A stretch of 64,000 nucleotides of DNA from Pseudogymnoascus destructans (GCF_001641265.1 NW_020167521.1:186001-250000); one strand, 5' to 3'. Numbered from the stretch's first letter, positions 53,011-64,000 are shown. Numbers and translations: made by a program. The notes: a model not told the origin generated them from the sequence alone.

Positions 53011-54599
53011 TACACCTTCGGCCAGACACAGTCCTTCAACGCGTTAATGGGAAACTGTCACGGAGAGAAGCTCGACAACAACAACAACTGCTATCGCCAG
53101 CGCAAGAGCAGACACTTTTAAAGTGGATTAAGGTGCTAACAATTAGTGGATATGCTCCTAGTCACTGTATATTGCGGGATATTGCTGACGAAATCCGTGT
53201 CAACAGATGCCGCGTTTTCGAACTGTCGCACCCTAACAGTCAACATGCCCAACACATGCATCACGAAGAGATTCCGAACTTTCCCCTTGGACAAGACTGG
53301 GTCCCACGGTTTATAAAACGACATCCGCATTTACAAATCCAACTAGGCAGACGGGTCGAAGCACAAAGAATGAGTGGAGTTACAAAAGATGTGTTAACGG
53401 GGTGGTTTGACGCGTACAAGGACCTTGTGGCATGTCTAGGAATACAAGAACACAATGTGTATAACATGGATGAAACTGGATTTTCGATTGGCACTATGGA
53501 GTGTACTCGGATCATCGTTGATTCTACATTCCGTACATGTCACCAGGCACACCAAGGCCGGCAGGAATGGGTGTCTGCTGTTGAATGCATCTGTATGGAT
53601 GGAACGACCATTAACCCTCTTATTATATTCAAGGGTCGGAACGTCTTACAAAACTGGATCCCTCCTGAGGTTATCGATAAATGGCACTTCTCTGCTAATA
53701 CAAAGGGTTGGACAAGCAACTTACATGGCATTGAGTGGTTAAAACGCGTGTTTGAACCAGCAACGCATGTGAAAGCGACATCTAATGGAGCACAACAACA
53801 ACGGTTACTCATATGCGATGGCCACGACAGTCATATAAGTGGAGGCTTTATATCCCATTGTATGCAAAATCGAATATCTATACTTGTCCTCCCACCGCAC
53901 ACTTCGCATGTGTTGCAACCACTCGATGTTGCAGTCTTTGGACCATTGAAAAAACATCTCCCAAGTGCGCTCTCACATTTGAATGAAACGCAACTTACAC
54001 GCATACAAAAAGCAGAATGGTTATCTGCATACATCAAAGCGAGAGCAATTGCACTATCTACTCATAATATTACATCTGCGTGGAGGGGCGCTGGTCTACA
54101 ACCTTTCCACCCTCAACGGGTGATCTGGATGGTGACGCTCCAACATACAGATGTGACAGATGATCGACCAAAAACACCAACTGAGTACGATATTTTTGAC
54201 ACTGTCTTTCAGAACAGTAGTCCACCAGACTGTTCTACATTGCGCAAAGCGAACACTGTCCTGGTTACGGCCTTAGAGACGTGTACAGTCCTAAACACAC
54301 CCACTACTTGATATATCCGTCGGTTGGCTGATGAGACTGAGCGACTTAATACACGCAACTTCTTACACCAACGTGAGGCAGATAACCTACGATCAATAAT
54401 ACAAACACAGAGAGCACAGAGCAAAGGGAAACGTGCAATTTTAAAGGGCCAATTCCACATAACTACAGAGGAATTACGCTCCCAAGTCATTGAGGCCGAG
54501 GAGGCCACCCAGAAAGCAACTACCAAAGGCAAGAGTACAGCGACAAATATCACTGTACCTGACCAAACCGAGAATGTCAAGGAGGATGAGAACCCAGAA

Positions 54600-55536
54600 T
54601 GTCATACTGACATTCGTTGCACTCAGTTTGCTATCAAACTCAAGAGCAAACTTAGAAATCTCCTCCTCAACCCTACAAGTCACCATACATATTTTGGCTT
54701 ATCACACCAACAACAAGAGCAATACTACTCAACGATTGCTGCAAACTCTTCTACTACATCTGTTTATGCTACATACATGATGGCATATCATTTGGACACT
54801 CATTCAACAAGTTATTAAGAAAATCTCCTCCTTAAGGGAGTGGGCCAATACTACCACATGGCATATCTCTACCAACTAGAGGCCTAGGAACATGAACGAT
54901 AGCTCTAGAAGCTTCTACAACCCTCTATGATTCATTACACGTCATCGCTCCTTAGTTACCCACAAGATTGGTTAAGTTATGACTTAATTTGTCTATAGGT
55001 ACTCTGACCTTGGACCTCCTTTTCACTTCGTATAGGCTAGGAACCCAAGAGATGGTTCTATGGGATTCTCTTACGTTCACTACATGATTAGCAAGCTAGT
55101 TGTGGGTCGCACTTGATTTCTAATACATTTACCAAGCCTGGTTAGTCATGGAAAGTCATGGAAAATGAGAGAACTACACTCCTTTGGCATAAATAGGATT
55201 GCCCTTTCTTTAAGAAAGGGCAAGCAGACAATACAGTAAATTGACTATCACATACTTCCACGTCTTTTACAAGCTTCCAAGCATTAATCTTGTTACTCCT
55301 TGTTTCTGAAAAGTCAGTGAGGTGCTAACCTCCGACTTAACCCTGAGTTCTCAGACTCAACATTTGTTACAACTTCTCTAAGCCACTCCACTACATCATA
55401 CACCTGATTGCTGCATTGTGGTATAGTCTAAGCTACAACCCTTTGGCTCTGTTTCCTAAGACAGTGTGTTGTCTTTGTAAAATCATCCCCTTCCTTGGGT
55501 GGCTGGATTCTCACATCTGGTGCACCCACCATTACA
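54600..55536 (-). repeat. LTR-M copy in F3
   Basis: Reverse orientation, starting TGTCATACTGACATTCG and ending CACCCACCATTACA (937 bp). Left flank CAGAA and right flank GTAGT do not match because the right side continues directly into another LTR-M fragment. Confidence 0.88.
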
Positions 55537-55965
55537 GTAGTGAACGTAAGAAAATTCCATAGAACCATTTCCTAGGTTCCTAGCCTATAGGAAGTGAAAG
55601 GAGGTCCAAGGTCAGAGTACCCCTATAGACAGATTATGTCATAACTTAACCAATCTTGTGGGTAACTAAGGAGCGATGACGTGTAATGAATCATAGAGGG
55701 TTGTAGAAGCTTTTGGATCTATCATTCATGTTCCTAGGCGTCTAGTTGGTAGAGATATGCCATGTGGTAGTATTAGCCTAGTAACTAAGGAGTGATGACA
55801 TGTAATAAATCATAGAGGGTTGTTAGCAATCGTTGAGTAGTATTGCTCTTGTTGTTGGTGTGATAAGCCAAGATATGAATAGTGACTTGTAGGTTTGAGG
55901 AGGAGATTTCTAAGTTTGCTCTTGAGTTTGATAGCAAACTGAGTGCAACAAATGTCAGTATGACA
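55537..55965 (+). repeat. LTR-M fragment, right half
   Basis: Starts in the middle of the family (GTAGTGAACGTAAGA, as near 12463) and ends GTCAGTATGACA at 55965. With the preceding inverted copy it makes a tail-to-tail pair. Confidence 0.85.
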
Positions 55966-56233
55966 TCACGCTTTGCCGTATCCATTCCTTCTCCTCACTG
56001 GAATGAAGGTATCCACAGAGCGTGGCCAGTTCCATCTCAGAAAGGTTGTATACTGGGCCATACGGTGGATCTTGTGTTCCGGTGTCAATACTGTGGGTTT
56101 TCCTACAGCTCAGGTAGGACTTCTGCCCCTTCTTCTGAGAAGACGCCGACGAAGTCTTCGTATTCCCTCGGGCATTGGACTGGCGGCTCGTTGTCTAAGC
56201 TCAAGGCCAGGACGAAGGCAGTGTCACCTTCTT
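55966..56233 (-). pseudogene. Gypsy-type pol scrap (Gypsy-D)
   Basis: The minus frame reads NEPPVQCPREYEDFVGVFSE then EEGAEVLPEL and stops, the region just before the reverse transcriptase in Ty3/gypsy pol (compare DVFSKSESDQLPPHR in Gypsy-E). It is probably from the same element as the gag at 56606-59762. Confidence 0.65.
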
Positions 56234-56605
56234 TGTAAGGACACAGGGCACCCAGCTCACAGTAATAGCATATGAGAGTGCGAGTCGGAGGCTAAACGGA
56301 TGCTATCCTATAGGTCTACTACGAAGGATACAAAAAAGATGAAGGGGGAACCCCGTTGAGTCTGTTTCCTTAAGTACCCGAAACGGGCCCAACTCGGTTA
56401 TCCCAACTCTAGCCCTGAACCTTCCACCGCAACAGGTCTGCATCAGCCCTGAACCCTATACACTTACCGTCCCCCACTATAGTGTAACTCGCTATATGAT
56501 CCTCTACTGGTTCGAAACCCCACCGAGTCGGATTCCATGTTTGTAGTGACCGTAACAGTTCTGAGACAGGTTCTTCGAGTATCTAGGTACGGAGGCATCC
56601 TTACA
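56234..56605 (-). repeat. Solo LTR, TGTAAGGA family (372 bp)
   Basis: TGTAAGGACACAGGG to GGCATCCTTACA, nearly the same as 9501-9872. Flanks TTCTT and TCAAT differ. It separates the Gypsy-D gag end from the pol scrap. Confidence 0.88.
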
Positions 56606-57060
56606 TCAATTTCCATCCTCTTCCTGGTGGTAGGCTGTGGGGTCAGGGCGACTGAGAGTCACTCTTGCTTCATAGTGTCGAGTTTCCTTATTCCCAAGCC
56701 TGTGTGTTGGCTTTGACACTCCTTGGCGAGGTGGCCTGCCTTACCACAGTTATAACAGGTGCCTGAGCTCTGGCTTGACCTTGAGTCTCGGCCCTGGGAT
56801 GGCATCTGTCTATGCGCTGGTTGTTGCGCCCCTTTAGGAGGTTGTGAGGTTTTACGGCCTCCAAAGTTGCCTCTCCTTCCTCGGAAACCACCTCGGAAGC
56901 CACCTCGGAAGCCGTTCTTGTGTTCCTTGCCTTCCCTCGACATATGCTTGTCAGGGGTAGAGCTCTTCTCTGTTACCCACTGGTTATTCATTTCAAGCAT
57001 CGCTAGGATATTGACGACAGCTTCACTGTGGGTAGAGGAACGCTCTGCATACCCTCCTTT

Positions 57061-57307
57061 TGTAAGGACACAGGGCACCCAGCTCACAGTAATAGCATAT
57101 GAGAGTGCGAGTCGGGGGCTAAACGGATGCTATCCTGTAGGTCTACTACGAAGGATACAAAAAAGATGATGAGGAACCCCGTTGAGTCAATCCCCTTAAG
57201 TACCCGAAACGGGTCCGACTCGGCTAACCTGCCCTAACTCTCCCCACGTGACCATAACCTGCCCGACTCCGATGCTTTCCGTCACTGAGGGCAGAGGCAT
57301 CCTTACA
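57061..57307 (-). repeat. Solo LTR, TGTAAGGA family (247 bp), with target duplication
   Basis: TGTAAGGACACAGGG to GGCATCCTTACA, flanked by CCTTT at 57056-57060 and 57308-57312, inside the Gypsy-D gag. Confidence 0.92.
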
Positions 57308-57665
57308 CCTTTAAGGAGTTGCTGCCTCATCTCTGGGTGGATTTTCGTCAGTAGGTGGGTAGTCCTTTGCAACTTGGTATATGGCTCCATTTCCCACTCC
57401 AAATCCTTGAGGTAGGCAACGAATTTGCATATACTCTGGCCTTTTCTTTGGAGAGCGCCATTGTACTTGAGGGCTGCGATGCGTTGCCAGTTCGGTGGAT
57501 CGACGTGGAGGTCCCGAAGGAACTCCTCGAAACCAGCGATATCGAGGGTATCCATATATCCTTCACGCTGGGCTGCGCATCGATTGTCCCATTCCTTCAT
57601 AGGATCGCCTTCTAGGTACTGGGCTGCGAAGGCCACCTTGGCTTGTTTGGTCAGAAAGGCCCCTA

Positions 57666-59656
57666 CTCGGTGTTCCACCCACTCGCTTCGCTCGTAGGTG
57701 GCGACAGCAAGTTGTGCGTGCGACAGCAAGATGTGCGACACATAAAACGAAGAAAAAGACGCCTTATATATCAACTATATAACTATATAATTAAAACATA
57801 AAATCAATAGAACTACTATCACTATCGCTACTGCCACTATTGCTACTATCACTTTGATCCTTACTATACCGTAAAATGATCACTTTTGATTTCAACCCTT
57901 CCTTCTTCCGCTCTGCTACCCGCTTCCTCTCAACCTTACGCTCTTCAATTTCGATTTTACGTGCTTGCGCTTGTAGCTGCTTTACTACTTGGTCCGATTC
58001 CCTTGCTGCTCTTGCGTCTGCTTTTGCTTGCAACTTTGCTTTCTTCTCTTCCCGCATTTTCCGTGCATCTGATGCATATAACTGCCCTCCTTTCTGTAGT
58101 GATTTCCGTGCCCTTGCCTTTGCTGCCTTCTGCTCTACTGCACGTAGAGTCATAATATCTAGCTCGGTCTTATAGAGCTCTGCCCGGTGTAGAACAACTG
58201 TAGTTCCACGTGCAAATGATTGAAACCCTTCTCTTGAAGGCGATGAGAAAGCTTCCTCTGCTCTCTTCTGCCAATGTTCAACCGCTTGCACACTTTGCAT
58301 AGTTGTTTTCGGTGTTGAGATAATATTATATGAAGCAAATGGCTCATAATCAGGTGTTTGATTCCGAGTCTCTTGTATCTTGTCAATTACAAGTGGAGGA
58401 TTATATGGATATAGTCCTGTATTTCTCCAACCAGATTGAATTGTACGGACAGTTAGAGATTGCCGTCGGATTTGCGGGAGGTCTGAAAGGAACGTACGTA
58501 GCTTATACTCATAGTCGTAGCTACGTACTGCTTGATCAAGTGCCTTTTGATGAAAGTGTTTGCACTGCTTAAAAACCGCTACATCAAGAGGTTGTAATAG
58601 ATGTGTTGTATGAGCAGGAAGGCAGCAAATAACAATGTTATGCTCTTCTGCTAATGTAAGAAAGCGCTCTGTTTTATGAGAGTCATGGCCGTCAAGTAAT
58701 AAGAGGCGAGTATCATCTGGTGCCATATGCTCTGCAGATAGTTGGATAAAATGCATAAGGTATTGGATTGCAATGTCGTCGTTTGAATACCCGCTCTCAT
58801 TTACAATAATGAGAGCATTTGGCTCAAGGTCATCATTGTACCATGAATCCATATGAAGTTTGCCAGGGATAATGATAGCTTCTGCAAGTGCAGCACCACT
58901 TGCATTTACTGCCTCAATTACAGTAACAGAGAGCCGATTCTCAGGATTATCAACAGTCCACTGCTTTACACCGATTGGTACAATAACAGCCGTAGACTTA
59001 TAACACCCAATCATATAGCCTGTCTCATCAACATTCCATAAATTATATGGCTTAATGTTATGTTTTGTAATAAGGGCGTTATATGTGAGAAAGAATTCCT
59101 CAAACACCTCTTTCTTTTGTGCTTGCTTCCGATGTGTATTTAACGTCTTCGTGTGAATTGTATGAAATTCGGGGTGTGCTTTTAGAAAGCGTTGTAGCCA
59201 CCGTTGTGATGGTATCGTACGATTAGGTCGTAAGTCTGCAACTGCCCGTAGTATCATAGATCGGTTGGCAGGGACCCCGCGCTCAAGTTGGTCGTATATG
59301 AATTGACAGACCGCGGTCTCTTGCGATTGAGATAAGACTCGATTGCTACCTCCGTGGGGTAATTGAGGAGACGTAGTACTCGTAATACGACGTCGGAGTG
59401 TCTCACGGTTGACATTGAATTTATTTGCAACCCAAGCAATTGTATATGTACTTGGTTGTTTTAAGAAGAACTGTTGGGCCTCATTAAGGCGAGCAATCAT
59501 AGTAGGATCGTTATTTTGAGGCATTGTAGATACTACGTTATGAAGAATACTATTATTTTTTCTATATATCAAAATAGCGGTGTACGCACATCTTGCTGTC
59601 GCACGCACAACTTGCTGTCGCCACCTACGAGCGAAGCGAGTGGGTGGAACACCGAG
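57666..59656 (-). mobile_element. F2 pogo-like transposon, copy B, intact (1991 bp)
   Basis: Same 72-bp terminal repeats, flanked by TA at 57664-57665 and 59657-59658, inserted in the Gypsy-D gag. The length is exactly that of copy A and the encoded transposase is identical. Opposite orientation to copy A, 4.65 kb away. Confidence 0.95.
57791..59524 (-). CDS. F2 transposase, second identical copy
   Basis: 577 residues, the same protein as that of 51152-52885 (NVDETGYMIG, LLDGHDSH, LLQPLDVAVF). The upstream frame is open through the terminal repeat into the Gypsy-D gag N-terminus, as copy A is with F3. Being intact in two copies, this family is the most likely active DNA transposon here. Confidence 0.92.
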   Translation of the reverse strand: MPQNNDPTMIARLNEAQQFFLKQPSTYTIAWVANKFNVNRETLRRRITSTTSPQLPHGGSNRVLSQSQETAVCQFIYDQLERGVPANRSMILRAVADLRPNRTIPSQRWLQRFLKAHPEFHTIHTKTLNTHRKQAQKKEVFEEFFLTYNALITKHNIKPYNLWNVDETGYMIGCYKSTAVIVPIGVKQWTVDNPENRLSVTVIEAVNASGAALAEAIIIPGKLHMDSWYNDDLEPNALIIVNESGYSNDDIAIQYLMHFIQLSAEHMAPDDTRLLLLDGHDSHKTERFLTLAEEHNIVICCLPAHTTHLLQPLDVAVFKQCKHFHQKALDQAVRSYDYEYKLRTFLSDLPQIRRQSLTVRTIQSGWRNTGLYPYNPPLVIDKIQETRNQTPDYEPFASYNIISTPKTTMQSVQAVEHWQKRAEEAFSSPSREGFQSFARGTTVVLHRAELYKTELDIMTLRAVEQKAAKARARKSLQKGGQLYASDARKMREEKKAKLQAKADARAARESDQVVKQLQAQARKIEIEERKVERKRVAERKKEGLKSKVIILRYSKDQSDSSNSGSSDSDSSSIDFMF

Positions 59657-59762
59657 TAATTGGTAGCGGAAAATGGCGCGGAGGGAGGCCATGAACTTGT
59701 TAAGTTCCCGGGTAGAATCGCCCCTGTACACCTTCTGGTAGGCTGGATATGGGTTTGCAGAG

Positions 59763-60590
59763 AATACCCCCTCTGAGGAAACGAAGGTTCTACTACTTGA
59801 CTCTCATGTGAGCCATACAAGTGATGATTTCATCATTATGGCAGAAAAACACAATATTATCATATACACATTCCCATCCCATCTTACTCATATTTTACAG
59901 CCACTAGATGTGGGGATCTTCCAGCCGTATAAGCACTGGCACAGAGAGGCTGTGCTTGCTGCCATACGTGATATGGATGTTACATATGACCTACAGTCCT
60001 TTATGAGGGATCTTACCAAAATGCGGCTACAGACTTTTAAGGAGTCTACAAGAATTGGCTCACAGGAACGGAAGAGGTTGTAGTAGGAGGCCAGCTTCAA
60101 GAGCTTGACCTACTGGCTTTTCGACGCCAGGTTGAGGAGTCGAAGAAGCGGTCGAGCCGATCGTGAGCGTGAGCTGCCGAGCTTACGGCAGCTCACGCTC
60201 ACGAGCTTCGGGCCCAGAAAGCTGAGCTAGCAGCTCAGAAGCTTGAGGCCAAGCGGGTTCGAGTAGCCCGCCAGGCTGCCAACCGGGCCCAAAAGCAGCT
60301 TCGCCGGGCAGGAATTGAGGCCCAGAAGGAAGAGCGCCTCAGAAAGAAGGGGGTAGCAGCTCTTCGGAAAGCTGGCCTCCCAATTCCTCCAGAGTTTGAG
60401 GACCTAATTCCTGACCCGGAAGCCCTCCAAACTAAGGTCGAGAGTGAGGGCGAGGGCGAGGGTGAGAGTGGGAGAGAGGGTAGGAGTGGGAGCGAAGAAG
60501 TGATAATTTCATAGAATGGCTTAATTATGTATCTTTACATACAAATTACTATGGAGAGGTACTTACGGTCGCAATTGTGACGGTCGCGTA
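59763..60590 (+). pseudogene. Pogo-type transposase 3' relic with hairpin
   Basis: Frame 59808-60083 follows a VLLLDSHVSH motif (the second catalytic Asp region) and contains LTHILQPLDVGIFQPYKHWH with the third Asp. It stops at 60081-60083. The charged C-terminus (ELRAQKAELAAQKLEAKRVR) is readable from about 60203 to a stop at 60513, ending with a Gly/Glu-rich repeat. The start and first catalytic region are missing. A GGTACTTACGGTCGCAATT motif at about 60558 also occurs at 46855 and may be part of this family's terminal repeat. Confidence 0.7.
60161..60204. repeat. Perfect 19-bp hairpin
   Basis: TCGTGAGCGTGAGCTGCCG at 60161-60179 and its exact reverse complement at 60186-60204, with a six-base loop AGCTTA. 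It sits inside the transposase relic and interrupts its frame. Confidence 0.9.
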
Positions 60591-60807
60591 GGAATAACCG
60601 AAATAGCTTTATTATGGCCAGGCTTCGGAGCAGCAGTTTAAAGAATATAACAATCATCAGCCTAGAAATAATAGCCCCTACCGCGAATCGTCACATCGCT
60701 TACCATCACGATTATCATTCGACCATGATTAGAAGAGGAGTTTTTATCAGCAGGGTGGCATGACCTCCTCGGGATAGAATTGAATTCGAACAAAAAGCCC
60801 CCAACAT

Positions 60808-63347
60808 CTAAATTTCCTTCATAAAGCCCATTTCAACCAAGCTATCGGTCGGAATATTCATATCCGCCATCTTTGTCCTACTATTCTCCCTCATCCACAG
60901 GAACATCATTAAAAGCACCCTCCTGAAAATATTTGTCCCATGTCTAATCTTCATCTCTTCCTTGCCCATCACATACACAAGCTGTGACGCCAAAGCGTTA
61001 CTGAGGGCATCGAGTTCCGCCTGAACAGCTGGAGGGTACTCTGTAGGAGATATATTCGATGAGTTGCCGCGGGTTATGAATAAAGTTAATTGACCGGCAA
61101 GTAGTCTCCCAAGATCAGGAGAGACGATCGAATCTGTATAGCCATGTCGTACAGTAATACGATAGCAGCCGGGGATCGGAGTCCGCTGGATGACGAACCT
61201 CTCGGATTCCGGAATTGAGGGCATGGATAGAGCGCGCATATGGAAGAAAATAATTATCTCTGGCCGCGCACTGAATTTCCTCACAAATTGTGCGAATACG
61301 ATAGGGACCATGTCGCCGGCTTTATCGAAGAAGATGCCTATACCAGGGGTTTTCGAGACAATACTACCACCGTAAGCTGCGGTGAGTTTGTCCTCGCCTT
61401 TGTCAGTCGAAGATAGGAGATGGGAAGGCTGGAAACGATCTGCCCTTTCTGCGGCCCATTGCTGCTCTTTTCCAAAACGCCACAGGACAAATATGCATGA
61501 AAGAATAGATGCAAGCATAAGGGTAAACCAGGCCCCGTTAGGGACTTTAGTGAGTGCTGCCGAGAGATACGCGCCATCTAGGGAACCGAAGACGAGGAAG
61601 AAGAAGATGACGATGAGGACGTTGAAGCGCCATACAAGTATTGCAACGAGAGAGATGAGACAGGTTGTGATAAACGTTACGAAGATCACACATACACCGT
61701 AGGCGTTCCCTATCCTTGTGGTCTTTACACGGATTAGCGCAGTTTTAACACATGAGGTGGTTGGTCGGGTTCTTTCTTCAGACTTACATTACTGTATGCA
61801 GCAGTGACAATGACACAACCAATCATCAGTAACCAGTTCGCTAATGGCATATAAACTTGACCATGGAATAGCGTAGATGTATGCACAGTCTTGATATGAG
61901 GGAAGTACGACATCTTCATAATCTGGGAGAGGAGTTGGAAAGAGCCTGTAATCATCGCCTGCGAGGCGACGATTGTAGCCATAACTGCTATCACGATACT
62001 AAAGTAGAAGGTTCCTGGAATGACTGTATAGAAGAACGGGTTAGTGTATGCCGTCGCCGTAGCATCCTGCGCGATGTATGCTGCTTGACCGATATCTGCG
62101 GAAAAGTTATCGTTAGTGATCATAATTGATCAAAAGAGAGGAATTAAGGACATACAGGCTAATAGTAGACATGGAAATGCAAAGCACAGCCAGGAAATCT
62201 GGATAGCCCGTTTGCTGAAGGCGCCTAGATCGGCGAAGAGGGCTTCAACTCCAGTAAAGGCAAGTAACAAACCACTCAGCGTCTGCCATCCATCTGTCCC
62301 GTTACGAACCAGGAAAGAACCAGCAAAGTATGGGCTGAAGGCTTTGAGGACTGAGTGGTCAAATTTTGCAAGATTGTAGATGCCACAGCAGGCATTAAAG
62401 AGCAACCAGATCATGACGATTGGCGCAAATGAGGTTGCAATTTTAGAGGTTCCAAACGGTTGCGCAGCAAAAAGAACGACGATAATAGCACATGATGTTC
62501 CAACGATAGTAGCAGATGAGATGTTTGGTTGTGCGACCCTGAGGCCTTGAATGGCTCCTAGGATAGACTGAGCGGGAGTGAGGACACCGTCACTCAGAGG
62601 CTGTCAGTTTCTCACCCCGGAAATTCCTTGGAAGTGTGCACTTACGACATCACCATAGCAACTCCCAAGACCCCCAGAATCTTCAGACAAACTTTGGCGA
62701 CCTGGGAGTTCTCAATCATGGTTCGAATGCCCTTATTCGCAAGCTTCATATCCGCTGTGTGATACCGTTCCAGCCTCAAAGAACCTTGAAGGTTTGGGTC
62801 CCGCTGGACGATGTGGGCGTAGCGAGCTAAGAGGCTGTATAGCGCAAAGGTCCCTCCCTCCCCGTCATCATCAGCTGACAAAACTATAAACATATACTTT
62901 ACAGTGACCATAATAGTTAATGTCCAGATGATGATGGATAGGGCTCCAACAAGATCATCGTAGGTTGGTTGATTCGAGAAGGTAGATGAGTAAACATATA
63001 GAGGACTAAAGAGCAAGTCAGGACTCAAGCAGCAAGCGAGTCTTCCGGGGGGGGGGGGATAATACATACCTAGTTCCGATATCGCCGTATATAACTCCAG
63101 TTGATTGGAATGCAAGCCATACGAGCATCCATCCTTTATGTGTCTGCGAGCACCGTGATCAGTATCCGGGAAGCTTGCTATACAAGTAGCCTCATACCTG
63201 CTTCTTCTTTCGATTCAAATCTTCATCAGCGATTCTCACAGCTTCCTCGTCAAGGTCATAGTCCTCAGCCTTTTCCGATAGAGAGGGATCTTTATGTTCG
63301 GTCACATCTCCTGATTGACTACCTGGAGTAGTGCTGATGTCGGCCAT
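60808..63347 (-). CDS. HAK1: HAK/KUP-type high-affinity potassium transporter, six exons
   Basis: Plasma-membrane K+ uptake protein of the HAK/KUP/KT family. Exons on the minus strand 63347-63198, 63143-63070, 63005-62646, 62592-62156, 62095-61788 and 61722-60808 (introns of 53-65 nt) join in frame to 747 residues, a typical length. Exon 1 is hydrophilic. The family signature GDIGTSPLYVYSSTF is created at the exon 2/3 junction. Then come GDGVLTPAQSILGAIQGL-type sequence at the exon 3/4 junction, GVEALFADLGAFS, YIGQAAYI at the exon 4/5 junction, and PANWLLMIG-like segment LANWLLMIGCVIVTAAY. The C-terminal cytosolic domain of about 200 residues ends MGFMKEI. The poly-C/G run at about 63048-63058 lies within intron 2. 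No lesion seen. Such genes are usually induced by potassium starvation. Confidence 0.93.
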
Positions 63348-64000
63348 GCCACGCAGCTTCTTCTGAGAGCGGCAACAAAACGTGATAAATTAATTCCAAG
63401 GACAAATGCACAATGTCGTAGAACATGCGAACGGTGATTTGCTAACTGCCAGCCTTATATATCTCCCTCACAGAAATGATAAAGACAAGGGGATATCTAA
63501 AGTTGTCCTAATCTTCACATCTGAGATATCCCATATCTTAACTGACATAATAGAATCTCGCGACAAAGGAGTGGTGCCTTAGCCACCTTATCGTCAAGAC
63601 CAGATTCGACGAGGCCAAATTGCCGCACTGACAGACAGACCACACGATATTAGCATGGTTCGAGTTCGCTTGCCACATGCTGAACCGTGTTCAGCCGTGC
63701 CTGCATTTGCAATGTGCGCATTGTTAATTGTTAGAAAGCCACCGAGGCGCTACAGGGATGTCATATTCTCATATTATGCTGGCGACAAGGGATGTTTGAC
63801 GGATGTGGGGCTGAGATTGCGATGGGTGGGGGTGAGATTGCTTAAATTCTGTTTGGTGCAGGCCAAAATGCCTCAGGTTCTCCACAGAGTACGGAGTAAG
63901 TTACATCTGGCATACTGTATCTGCCATATCTCCAGGGTCTACAAGTGAGATCATTACGTCAGCTGGCATTAGTTAAACCTGGGTAGCTTCACAATTCTCA
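63348..64000. other. Promoter side of the K+ transporter; otherwise unassigned
   Basis: The leader next to 63347 presumably carries the HAK promoter. The frame 63655-63948 on the plus strand has no conserved motif. No repeat recognised. Confidence 0.45.

Larger units (their letters stand above)
50884..54599 (+). pseudogene. F3 pogo-type transposase, interrupted by F2 and truncated by LTR-M
   Basis: The N-terminal helix-turn-helix (AQAVAGVKSGLYKSSYGAAK) lies just before the F2 insertion at 51020. The rest resumes at 53013 and stays open to TGA at 54309-54311, after which the same frame continues (RRLADETERLNTRN) to the LTR-M at 54600. Catalytic motifs are NMDETGFSIG, LICDGHDSH and LQPLDVAVFGPLKK. 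The expected start codon, about 50911, appears as ATA in place of ATG, so this copy may have lost initiation as well. A coiled-coil, charged C-terminus is seen in 54324-54599. The 3' terminal repeat was not found. Confidence 0.8.
56606..59762 (-). pseudogene. Gypsy-D gag, interrupted by a solo LTR and by F2 copy B
   Basis: Pieces on the minus strand: about 59762-59657 (YRGDSTRELNKFMASLRAIF), 57665-57308 (GAFLTKQAKVAFAAQYLEGD, LKDLEWEMEPYTKLQ) and 57060-56659 with the zinc knuckle CYNCGKAGHLAKEC after an FRGGFRGGFRGRRG stretch. Removing F2 (with one TA) and the LTR (with one CCTTT) brings the pieces into line. The frame ends at 56659. This is a different gag from Gypsy-B and Gypsy-E. Confidence 0.85.

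Noticed and set aside
57876..58175. Reverse-strand ORFs across the F2 transposases (for example 99 and 89 residues)
   Set aside because: They are shadow frames of the highly charged transposase C-terminus and appear in both copies only because the copies are identical.
1..64000. CRISPR arrays or bacterial operons
   Set aside because: Repeats here are LTRs and transposon ends without regular spacing; gene structure is eukaryotic with introns.

Overview
The window looks like a repeat-rich subtelomeric-style or accessory region of a filamentous ascomycete (Pezizomycotina). The evidence is short 47-107 nt introns with GTANGT donors and CTAAC-like branch points, fungal-specific families (UstYa-type oxidase, Ecl1 zinc-finger protein, fungal HAK potassium transporter) and pogo/Fot-like transposons, chromodomain Ty3/gypsy elements and solo LTRs. 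No prokaryotic feature, tRNA or rRNA gene was seen.

Host genes lie in three islands. Island 1 (about 1-8.7 kb) has a minisatellite, a UstYa-like oxidase (four exons, +), a PIG-P/GPI19 subunit (-), a 14-TM-type MFS transporter (four exons, -) and a GNAT acetyltransferase (three exons, +). Island 2 (about 36.7-43.5 kb) has an Ecl1-type protein (-), two small uncertain genes, a decayed HAL4/5-type kinase pseudogene (-), a CNNM/Mam3-type DUF21-CBS protein (+) and a PQ-loop transporter (+). Island 3 consists of a RING-H2 membrane ubiquitin ligase at 50.1-50.8 kb (+) and a HAK/KUP potassium transporter at 60.8-63.3 kb (six exons, -).

Everything else is mobile DNA, heavily nested. I distinguish these families. 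F1: pogo-like DD35D transposase with a C-terminal zinc knuckle and 46-bp terminal inverted repeats (TIRs); one intact copy at 33785-35644, one split copy at 23476-33112, one relic at 11623-14215. F2: pogo-like, 1991 bp, 72-bp TIRs; two apparently identical intact copies in opposite orientation at 51020-53010 and 57666-59656, plus relics. F3: pogo-like; broken copy at about 50.9-54.6 kb and decayed relics. A further pogo relic lies at 59.8-60.5 kb and a decayed MULE at 46952-49585. Gypsy-B (14216-21214) and Gypsy-E (24970-32743) are full-length Ty3/gypsy chromoviruses with paired LTRs; Gypsy-C and Gypsy-D are fragments. Two solo-LTR families occur: a short TGTAAGGA...TCCTTACA family sharing its ends and core with the Gypsy-E LTR, and a 936-bp TG...CA family (LTR-M) with 5-bp target duplications.

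The most unusual feature is that both full-length gypsy elements carry, between pol and the 3' LTR and on the strand opposite to gag-pol, an extra gene of about 190-200 residues with an N-terminal cysteine cluster spaced like, or close to, a fungal Zn2Cys6 binuclear cluster. In Gypsy-B it is one uninterrupted ORF (14787-15353); in Gypsy-E it needs two introns to be spliced (31152-31895, -). Gypsy-B also has a canonical A AAA AAC slippery heptamer just before the gag stop, in exactly the right register for -1 frameshifting into pol.
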